64,000 nt of DNA from JAAXVQ01 sp964604705 (GTDB lineage: Bacteria > Oederibacteriota > JAAXVQ01). This document shows, piece after piece, positions 62,801 through 64,000 of this stretch. A program made the position numbers and the translations under genes. The number at the start of each line of letters is the position of its first letter. The stretch's first letter is position 1. The stretch covers positions 8,076 to 72,075 of the forward strand of contig CAZSAP010000016.1 of the NCBI GenBank assembly GCA_964604705.1, read 5' to 3'. The notes under the pieces are model-generated. The model did no database searches. It was not told the DNA's origin and was given only the letters and a program-made list of their open reading frames with translations.

Positions 62801-63625
62801 GACCATGACGATAAGGTTACAGCCACGCAAGCTTTCCACTTACGTTTTGGGATAAGCTTAGAGGCCTACCACGAGCTGGAGGCTAAGCCGCTGGGATTAC
62901 GTTTGTTGGATACGAAGTGGCTGGGTGGAGGGGCTAAAGGTGGAGACGTGCGGCGTGATCCATTTAAAGCCATTGATCGGACAAGCTTGAGATTCGCTGC
63001 AACCGGTATGGCTTTTGCACTTGCAGCGGTGGGTCTGGCTTTTGTGGCCTGGCCTCTGGCCATTGGTGCAGGCTTGGCAGCTGGAGCTGGACTCTTGGCC
63101 TCGGGCGTGTTGCTGGCGCAACGGGATCAGATTGCCTGGAAGGCCAATCCCACGGCCAGTGTTATGGATCAACTGGACCGGGGGAAACTCACACCGGAAA
63201 TCAAGCAGGCCCTTTTGCAGGATGATAAGTTCATGCTGGCTGTTGGTGGATTGCGAGTTCCAGGGACACGACAGATTATTTCTGAAGTAGCGTACAGCGA
63301 TGCCCTTTGCGCAGCGATGAATGTGTTTGAAGCACAGTTGGTGGCAGTATCCCAGGATGTGGAAAAGCAAGCTGGATTGGCTCATCAGTTGGTTGGGGTT
63401 ATGCAGGCCTTGCGGTTTAATGTATCCGCGGACGTGAAGAGCGCCGTGAACAAACTGGATATTCAACTAACGCCGACGACCCAGCCAACCCAGGCGTTGA
63501 TGGTGAATAATAAATTTTTGAGGTCATTGCAGAAATTAAATAATTTGGGTGTACGCATTGTGCTCCCACTTCAATGGCAACAGGAACAACCCATGAAGTT
63601 GAAGACTTCGGATAGTGCAGCTTAG
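41816..63625 (+). CDS. Giant 7,269-residue multidomain exported or membrane protein
   Basis: One open frame of 21.8 kb; CGGAGGA lies six bases before ATG. Parts in order: a basic then hydrophobic N-terminus (about 28-48, TFTFTMTGLDSLVAHA) like a long signal or anchor; 37 tandem 12-residue repeats (339-782); a hydrophobic cluster (about 990-1240); a low-complexity Gly/Ser/Thr/Asn region; 13 repeats of about 45 residues (2957-3541); five G-S-D-x-x-G-N-Q-Y-G units; a second hydrophobic cluster (about 3830-4030); long Ala/Glu/Gln/Lys helical regions (about 4275-5160); a SecA/SF2-helicase-like module (about 5360-6220); and hydrophobic segments near 6425, 6710 and 7070. Giant proteins of this scale are reported from Omnitrophota and similar phyla, mostly without function. 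An ATPase-driven surface or cell-contact machine is a guess. Confidence 0.85.
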   Translation: MNFLQPNFKWLHTQEKILGRWFKHEYRRMISCLLVLTFTFTMTGLDSLVAHAIDAYHPDNPDQQDETGKPPSNPNAENYQNHAMNTMPATQNMGTNGPVVTETRMNLIKAELGSMLDVTSLKTVAQRVSSGMSVDTAVNMSLSNQTTIKADQLMDQPAERPGARPQMDAANAGDAAARATMGQGPVSLVVNMGAGEGLVKPSPAGPADLTQLPLASVTDMTNPGNTSTITPMASEIKPQEAGVTTGNDSAVVKTAAVVEINPADKPAGDVTGVKVDTGKLADTNAPVVKTDTATNPKPEVVVKDESKTETALVLGQEQKKVNSDQATNTEADAKMITGMKPEDAGRVVAAMKPEDAGLLLTGIKPEEAGKILKSMKPEELSKVISSMKPEDASKILGSMKPGEASKILSEMRPEDAGKVLKAMKPEDAVKVVKAMKPEDVNKIVTAMKPEEASKILSAMKPEDAAKVIAAMKPEDAGKVIAAMKPEDAGKVITAMKPEDAGKILGAMKPEDAGKLLSAMKPSDASKFLSAMKPEDAGKIITAMKPEDAGKVITAMKPEDAGKVITAMKPEDAGKVITAMKPEDAGKVITAMKPEDAGKVITAMKPEDAGKVMASVKPESAGKILAAMNPEDAGKVLATMKPDAAGKILKAMKPEDIGKILSAMKPGEAGKLLSLLKPGDASKIISAMKPADAARLLSAMKPGDAAKILNAMKPEDAGKLLSAMKPADAAKLMSAMKPGDAAKILNAMNPEDAGKLLAEMKPGDAKKILATLNVEDAGKLTTAMTKATVTGASVTTSTVGTKDLIDPTTGTVLGDSGMNPTLVSNRRGTVDVASLPEGTMPRTFTGNPPLTTLVVRDGNTGGVKLMTGDLTRAQLDIIPGALTTVNLNPNVYVDGDQNWVQVYQAATGNVNINSPPNIVQVVRDITTVTTAANQNQPVTLPTRPTGTTTGSNTGWYQPTNIEDRGLDKIYQHRDQPNENAGKKPGCFAQFMGSTIGKIFMFIISVILTVVSFGAAAPFLCAIMIVLMAINTFVPLPKWLSITLSIVCAALGGWASAIKTIAAQTAALATQMATSLATGAYTTFISAASQLSTLLSSTGTIIMSEVAKAVIAKVIVLLVAELLGDKANPVLMMFVGLAANVVAGGFAALIKGDSFGKGMLDTLKGMLNLKPEQGFGAALSQWSTLASPLVIQAGTLALQLIIAEKLESQGMKYEDRTMLSSVIAAGIMGGVSFTGVAKSTDATEFKFWPTMVSQVIAPLMTTAASTAFSSYGSQVLAAPKSQGGQGYSTAQIQMFQNNIGEFAGGLAPLLTFSSQGYQQSILGQFGQAVGQFGRGLGIGGQGPAQNAGVSSGSVAVGSTVDNSTNGVQNLEGQSEKGTKAVVVDGEGKVTKETTLPSNIADENKSLAQNSAPVVENGQALNGASAMTNAPVNQEVTGSKGGSGQTSSNSLSADNKLQNQLTGNQSLEGSNTPLPEGTKDLPGQMPSLNTETPKTENGTGLERPRDEGRMGESSGAPELVKVEGERQVKIPDALVDQGKTSNTQIGEKMNGDVTKGKDVKTSGSGSEGGKGLEKDPTKALENISKAITEGKLSDAYMPPSNGAPGSEPVSTGPIKSTDAKKLASLAPGVVNQLGQMLKQSNGALGKDFEIEVSQYKNAAGQNVSMMTATGADGTTLISAQVTVGGKNITTLVAQKTVGEGADAFSQVNTKVMNDKGQVVQDLNFRSKYVPESGTKGLDGVPGANANTSGGKNLGGADKGNEPGRDLKTQPSGPKLTPQNLKALMAGAVPIIGEAAPNVAAGNMPGKVLPSSTGTPGASNTASGSGEKTAGYDIVNSTDTKGRRTVTFKDGNETVTLEYKPGQGSDQVVQAKGGFLGLGKDYYKVSQDANGNTVIEGKYATVPGAKGNVSSTVFIPANDPNHAITYDIHSGQPEGMLERTPDGKWQTVKDTYRTKENGMVFKAMLDTNLAKDMSPADLTARIKSMQTAESIKQNPEFFAQAGKQIGASPFTEKGQAAISEWLKSDAGQMFTKQAVMNIMNSAVDDANKLVIQAGNNEARLKTANGTLAMAELGLLQLPNKDSKVSMDDFIRHAQQSGEAGLMVKAASALVSQGKNSEALTMVKETLSGMSLKSGSFAPGQRELVNQATDILSKITSTQNQTLDPGTIKTISDFAKLSEDRGLMIQAAGLQLASNPVGNQTSAESLIQTALNGSEKLSPDVRGDLAMRALDILQGNKKTDAPVFEQSKQLLQSSIDDQLKSDKVSASNMSQAARLCALEGRVPALDINMQRASEALTKLANTPNPMPDISKLSKQVADKLSLSGNVNSLMEMMGRVQTLSDKMVASGVQQWSLGDQGMLTRTSVGKYVLRQQTGDITTTTMMEMKENKLVPSRIEINDGKPVPRQVLIPTEKGFEVLDRTNVGVTLPNGKTVQHEMLINAKNSSPILERVEVDGMVYGVTVDPTKLASTAVEPLFDQANAHKQFIANEQKHANFTEEMFRGPGVRALTLEDMTKLGWSTEVAQKYVGTMALVAENGEIAIRMADGYRRLGQNQFTLPDGTVKVVAYETKLDLNNNVLEVCFSDGVTLNNFTEKGYDLVRKAGPNGSDGVFKASYLKDEKGEGELQRAELTLEDKSTGCVVKLIYDSKGDLTNRADLLDPANAKRLGYEVKEVSGGFVIKMGDREMAFTNTGRGMIKPEGGGGGGQQLVVEGDLVNTYKFTVGKMNGQSEKLTVDEITKQTVTLSMSGEQRTKTVTESSVLGKVVGQTEFAVNPEGLNTKVATSQYETIPNGSMQFVRTDAVSKVQSYKVGNETYSTSQTLREFKHVSTSREETINGVVRTVSEDMLKPGYKTFQDGNVQWDNSRGTWKPVTSTKYERIDNGSLQLVSTDLITPADESGKLHKTCAIGNVQWDNSGTWHPVSSSQYESANGAIRMVTTTLNGSKSYQEGNTTYELSGGWHAMNQSYMQDGFLVTKNLGTGQVTRVDDKGMTRTWGVGADGTLGWQASSRSFMHQGYLVSQNVGTKQITRTDERGYSYAWSKGSDGKEGWQPQSRNFMLDGFMVSQNLGTQQLTRTDELGISHTWGRNSQGEWGWNATSRTSMQDGYLVTRNLGTQQMTRTDETGMSFAWGRGEDGKLGWQPTSRSFMQEGYLVTQNLGTQQLTRTDEKGTSFAFGRNARGVWTWVATSQTFMQDGYLVTRALATQQLSRTDEQGISYTWGKSSKGTVGWLASSRATMRDGYLVSRNLGTQQLTRTNEHGVSLSWGKDVKGQWTWIPTSKTFMQDGYLVTKNLATQQLSRMDENGVGYTWGTDETGRGTWQPGSRTFMEDGYLVTKNLGTQQRTRTDEHGVSYTLSNGKWKPTSSTSMENGYLVTTQRANQQKTRTDERGVNYTFGKDSRGNERWMESSKTAMEGGHLVTRPLTGDVNLRLGTYTDNKGITYKEKVAGKGEYLPDSKAAMENGVLVNRPLNGPEQTRLGTYTDENGVTWQESTLGGGYQRLSVSRMEGGHMVTRSLVGDPKLRVGTFTDEMGVTWQEKIANGSDFVPSSKRTGVVKDGMTLVWTTSLLTGGKGRGTDIYGNQYAIDEAGKLNQGKGAVVMADKVIGVEIVNGVTVTKLQGLFPGGKVHGSDAAGNQYGIDEGGRMGFGKGAFVMMDKVLGGEVINGITVTKMQSLVPEKDKPEGKVHGSDMFGNQYGMDEKGKLGGGFRMLSRADGTIVIDGVTVTKMYNLLDKSTTGSDIYGNQYGVDKDGALGTQDQFRMLSENLGTETVNGVTATKTKDLINGQVTMKDMYGNEVHTFGQDSKNLGNSVVANASAFWNKTVNIFSGAWEITKGIWTDGGVWAKVGAVFAGIAAFVGATCASALFLVEGVLDVATVAAFYSMDYSPLGISFRALTGQSYSGELKTVLAWVAAHTIQPVIEWVGEKFEHWAEAATVKAEQSQAGSWARAGWAALAVVSKVVGENAAVVILMVVPLITAGIGGAIIKIAAKVLSQVMAAAIKSAVTIIVNAVKTVFHYAGQAMLINDGIQNGFGAMFKTFFIDPFGKVFHGLSGSYGDIRSTIGSLSEVLGGAVGLWFARDMLKGALKEGRETLKEQALKTAAEEIKAGVKAEGLEPVRAEGGPKPMMERTLGEIMKEKLGLNKETLSRSEKRLLDKITNSEWAHIEVGSLKVPNGITLGSMMPSARMELLNSSQFKLSKLQIEVAGKPRALGDFVKPSQMGMGWRSLPQQVAPALGGLLRGFVTSQVEQLTSIRESFKQVKESLAEYKSVASETPGQSLPGGAEVQARAERNTAREGEFGAGVETLRNQAEAALDKAGQAKGELNAVRQTGDAKAVAAAEGKFKALDAQANALLERWNNADNAYRELQQTAVEGAASQTAGSSVESKLAQVNAKTQKLNQMQMADLRAQVKDLPKDSQARKQMETKIESLEAQNARLQNETQLESSVDALKAKEESLAKKDAPLHEQAGLSAESRLNQAEVKAMEAEMKATEARQNIEALDQQMRNATTLEAFNEALGKKPEAMARAERAEAAKEDAAKEAKAAQFKADKQAVKDLTAALQNVSPTMEGIVARDLLDQVAKGVAGGDVRGMLGKLAQLLGGTSPSQTALKRALLNEMLQSGKLEQTAGMFKSFSGRLALQQMLKNAETRPVAEKILKEMTKGISEQERAEVTKALASESLSTTSAEGQAALKSLFGMEGTNFDPTMTTQKAGAIARARSALEEQFSNETGAGHESGRYTEGLKKFGAETTKALNRLEGELGSRGAVDAFTGRLSQKQVRQLADMAARGGDAGQMLQMLKGMHSESVRREVATASSSSQGNGSTGKELSKRVRAASPQSSAQRAIDMAGRQAVIEQTKGSSERARTAEQGFSDRVAKQRQAFKERLVQAEDAVRGADSPEAATKAQTALDRIRANAEAFEAQYPQEIAGAIQAASVSGSVPSVSQAKAELAQAREGNHPGRLTVAEKNYLSAVTQEGSRLADRIQACESDVVRARAQGDLAALESSGKALEAARTDAGAFASAHLSEASALARKLTGMLEGKLNTERQKEVMDQLKPLVENAERTLLQVKDLGERLQAPQEGSLQARALEGKVLEKQLTKNEVQQHFEQQKRDLAMAKVNEATTFESLRKAIKEYDGLQAPSRWQAATKWVASGVQRLMGWTGEKQTLARLRMDGQISESTYGQIREFISQSKTLERLQKQGSPRSVAEAVRLGERQAALIQEIQNTPGAVDAILRAEGVKTRIMDGTRVANKDFGRMLAEAVQTINKMKSGDVVARPEVMAKVIEASLAKYEQSCLEQRGTIRQQTLDLVEQVRRLGEKPDASAVDKVVAEFIKTQELVQRPYAPGESVKGLLKQIIGEGAKADAEATAALVDRFVDLQTAPLKPESRALIKAMIEGFCSDKKYSNFNADPLQLTLVSRSLEMHMLNFELSGKASSLAQRFSGEAMLLAMGGGKSAAVLSLVLARQLYSQAHGGRPAPASFYLTATETLVDQIVKDEPILGDLAGGKDPMVIKLTESNAKEICSEGLKPEKIYVLSNEGLKKIVLELRNQGKSDAAIREFFGRVGTKAWDEFHSAFHTTDTILGSSGVWNSLSGRVRAQITDSIQGLTENYLKVWDVVGKDIKLDQCSSKDNSLFVDRESGPGQGIRNQKMFNLEYKVQEGPFAGKTVREALASLGFDANSSGNFNQLSKMAQTMFNRNGREYAGTVIDGRPTYGTAEKGVGKANTIYGDHYQSAFQLIDIMVRHLENTGQRVAAESPLMMKNGKFIEAVGEALAHLTTERVTMLEAVELMGAGNVVGYTGTLVGLSATMRAMGKKIVEISPEPKTTFENQVAKGEVYMTVRVGDKVMVLEGNGQGREYRLTELSGRAAETYQVDRAMELAKTNKQLVYTHNDNGTMGAQAIELAMKKGYVSEEFGAQLIKTAREQGVQAMADMLLERAPEVAQKIIIIYEGSSGKPGTIERHFMEAMMKNDPQGTAWKVALTQAGKNGMIPEKSAETLLRTLQTQGMPALVEQLGRMKLTLEEQSALKTLAEKPLAEWGKDVASTDAMRTVAVADMVKPHPEGSAQVIIIDGMSAEAYAKAVESLKSGIHEMPKTIQAVLESKSAQNLTPEMRASLEVFLAAHPGAKLTDWVKTEWNNNSMLVRQTFKALEREFGWMQERHMFAPAIGEGLNIFHTVDGLPIELQFKSALFKGDLSPHDVFDQAMGRSNIYTEQRATGIAGTEPGAVQKTYKRVEGITGVDLDVFKINNILDAEVSAFAGYFERATRTLGNAVDVRPGERRLEISESEMRDLTHGRSGAEGSSFEAAQAKLGVIREFFNLVDGTMDAYLKEIDTNKAGEVSRTKAGDVQVSERVNVEQGSPEYMKAMAAKVEKDLPSRLREFQGVSDLVASADGKGTTSLMAGRSRVAEAMRTNSLTLELAKVLGQSQPSWGVKVLGALGSLPLLSALTYRWMDGYAAVKSAVQADGYKIGMVRSYAQTLQSQDWQTVMTWVTDHSAQVSALQAESPNGWLALAARQALDQRVADSYLKARPGYVPGSISAEDQASMLTTLRTSNHTDAVQAIKYVDSWMEKQKMLLDRVQKAYETHGTQWQQSFMVSTFGADWKFYHDLGNMSIRDQVKAIHAQGEAARHALVHIGQEQERLAASLKQTSNYFYDQGQVKSRTEMQLQLKQLESEQADYIQRYGTLPQGQPVQAAEPAGWKQFANAMPTLAKAALAVFSLVPLGLGTAHALAVQTAQPWLGDSSYSTQELTTAQEVHGIVSAEKQATAHEGSLLQEWKKQLKGSTDLGVAVHALQTVLKERGIELYVGNTARSYGHMYLVATLLSLVEQGLHEKVALNDLFRTIDLADSKHFGGLVIPKDAAGFLVTQQFVRTFMSQVSLRLAERMQETHPEVMSALQVLPYAPVVGTTEARRDPVLMAATFLREYILNGEELSYKIDTWAEPGQRAKLEETYQAVKNALGGKEYREADLGEVSLAIMRLENDGGLAMEETAQQIASIKDHDDKVTATQAFHLRFGISLEAYHELEAKPLGLRLLDTKWLGGGAKGGDVRRDPFKAIDRTSLRFAATGMAFALAAVGLAFVAWPLAIGAGLAAGAGLLASGVLLAQRDQIAWKANPTASVMDQLDRGKLTPEIKQALLQDDKFMLAVGGLRVPGTRQIISEVAYSDALCAAMNVFEAQLVAVSQDVEKQAGLAHQLVGVMQALRFNVSADVKSAVNKLDIQLTPTTQPTQALMVNNKFLRSLQKLNNLGVRIVLPLQWQQEQPMKLKTSDSAA
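42830..44161 (+). repeat. 37 tandem 36-bp units coding for M-K-P-E-D-A-G-K-V-I-T-A
   Basis: 1,332 bases, exactly 37 in-frame units, residues 339-782 of the giant protein. The consensus is MKPEDAGK(I/V)(L/I)(S/T)A. Units around 43441-43620 are nearly identical in DNA, so they have expanded recently; those at the ends have diverged. The helical pattern resembles the MgtE N-terminal / FliG-like 'PPE-A--IL--M' superhelix. Confidence 0.9.
50684..52438 (+). repeat. 13 tandem units of about 45 residues within the giant gene
   Basis: 1,755 bases, residues 2957-3541. The consensus unit is S-R-x-x-M-x-D-G-Y-L-V-T-x-N-L-G-T-Q-Q, then TRTDExGxSYxWG, then GxxGWxxT. Three later units are 46-47 residues and one is 40. 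The alternation of strands and turns suggests a beta-structure like RHS/YD or MORN arrays, but the motif is not a match to either. Confidence 0.85.
57900..60480 (+). other. SecA/SF2-helicase-like ATPase module inside the giant protein
   Basis: Motifs in the order of superfamily 2 helicases: Walker A MGGGKS at residues 5444-5449 after FSGEAMLLA (compare SecA 'EM-TGEGKT'), DEFH (motif II) at 5564-5567, GYTGTLVGLSAT at 5792-5803 (SecA 'GMTGTA' / motif III 'SAT'), and QxxGR (QAMGR) at 6198-6202 for motif VI. IIIIYEGSSG and APAIGEGLNIF lie between. The core residues for ATP binding and hydrolysis appear intact. Confidence 0.6.
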
Positions 63626-63646
63626 GTGATTTGTAGATAGTTTGAT

Positions 63647-63687
63647 AATAAATGAAGCCCGGGATAGTCTTCCGGGCTTCATTTATT
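63647..63687 (+). terminator. Stem-loop terminator of the giant gene
   Basis: A 16-bp perfect stem (63647-63662 with 63672-63687, AATAAATGAAGCCCGG and complement), nine-base loop, A+T-rich 3' flank. It lies 21 bases after the stop codon. Confidence 0.75.
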
Positions 63688-63836
63688 ATATATAAGCGCT
63701 GGGGCAGAAAGTGCTTGTTAATTTTTATTCGTATCTAGGAAAGGCACATGCTTGAGCAAAAAAGCTAAATTCTGCCTAAAGGGACCCTGGAAAATCATTA
63801 TAAAATAAAATAATCCTGGAATATTGCCTCGTTTTT

Positions 63837-63864
63837 TTGACAAGCCGATTATCGATGCTATACT
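63837..63864 (+). promoter_or_regulatory. Strong sigma-70 promoter of the gene at the right edge
   Basis: TTGACA at 63837-63842, 16-base spacer, TATACT at 63859-63864 with the extended TG. Boxes, spacer length and the TGCTATACTT core equal those of the giant gene's promoter. The rest of the gap from 63,688 to 63,836 is A+T-rich and shows no gene. Confidence 0.7.
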
Positions 63865-63942
63865 TTTATACAAGGAAGAATTTCCTTTGTTTTTAATTGT
63901 TTTATTTTTGCAATTCATTTTTATGCTTCAGGCCGAGGTGCC

Positions 63943-64000
63943 ATGATGAAATCATTACGAGCATACCAAAAGGAGTTCGCACCCATGGGGAAAAGAATCA
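63943..64000 (+). CDS. Start of a gene cut by the window edge
   Basis: Two in-frame candidate starts: ATG 63943 (GAGG upstream) and ATG 63985 (AAAGGAG nine bases upstream). Only about 19 codons are visible, ending MGKRI. The product cannot be identified. The strong promoter about 80 bases upstream makes a real gene likely. Confidence 0.45.
   Translation, partial: MMKSLRAYQKEFAPMGKRI

Noticed and set aside
1..64000. tRNA, rRNA, prophage or insertion sequence
   Set aside because: No cloverleaf sequence, rRNA core, integrase or transposase motif was noticed on either strand; a covariance and profile scan would settle it.

Overview
The window is about 64 kb of gene-dense bacterial DNA (roughly half G+C by eye) with good Shine-Dalgarno sites, sigma-70-like promoters and intrinsic terminators. 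It encodes a diderm bacterium: apolipoprotein N-acyltransferase, several outer-membrane barrels, lipoproteins, an OmpA-type domain and a MenG/UbiE methyltransferase. PorV/PorQ-like barrels, 'TPT' linkers before C-terminal VYPNP/FlgD-like sorting domains, GTAGGGGC palindromic repeats and a 7,269-residue protein together suggest an uncultured candidate phylum (Omnitrophota, Elusimicrobiota, FCPU426/Goldbacteria-like lineages are the kind in mind). No rRNA or marker gene here settles this.

Layout. 1-7,079: the end of a membrane glycosyltransferase with PA14 domains, small membrane and zinc-ribbon proteins, a YkgJ-type cysteine cluster protein, a lipoprotein, nucleoside phosphorylase PpnP, an outer-membrane barrel and three proteins of unknown function. 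7,082-13,202: divergent cell-surface glycolipid genes (GT2 + radical SAM on minus; flippase-like LPG-synthase-TM protein, FAD oxidoreductase and GT2 on plus). 13,234-15,384: a PorV-like barrel and a menG gene, bracketed by two inverted copies of a structured repeat. 15,404-18,386: a bifunctional aldolase/dehydrogenase and a DUF4097-like exported protein.

18,653-27,768 is the most interesting operon. It holds a 1,686-residue exported protein with about 32 Asn/Gln/Gly/Ala/Ser-rich repeats of about 36 residues, a 250-residue exported protein with six of the same repeats, a small exported protein, a CsgG/HfaB-like lipoprotein with a peptidoglycan-binding-like tail, and a PorV-like barrel. This reads as a curli- or holdfast-like surface fibre system with subunits unlike CsgA/CsgB. 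27,919-33,785: two exported proteins with C-terminal sorting-type domains and a PorV-OmpA fusion, punctuated by palindromic repeats.

34,064-41,429: housekeeping genes (AmrB/MEMO, CutA, a GAF-GAF-HD-GYP protein, split transketolase, Lnt). 41,816-63,625: one uninterrupted gene for the 7,269-residue protein, with 37 tandem 12-residue repeats, 13 tandem 45-residue repeats, hydrophobic clusters, long helical regions and an embedded SecA/SF2-helicase-like ATPase module. It has its own strong promoter and terminator. A further gene begins at the right edge behind a near-copy of the same promoter. No tRNA, rRNA, CRISPR array or transposase was seen.
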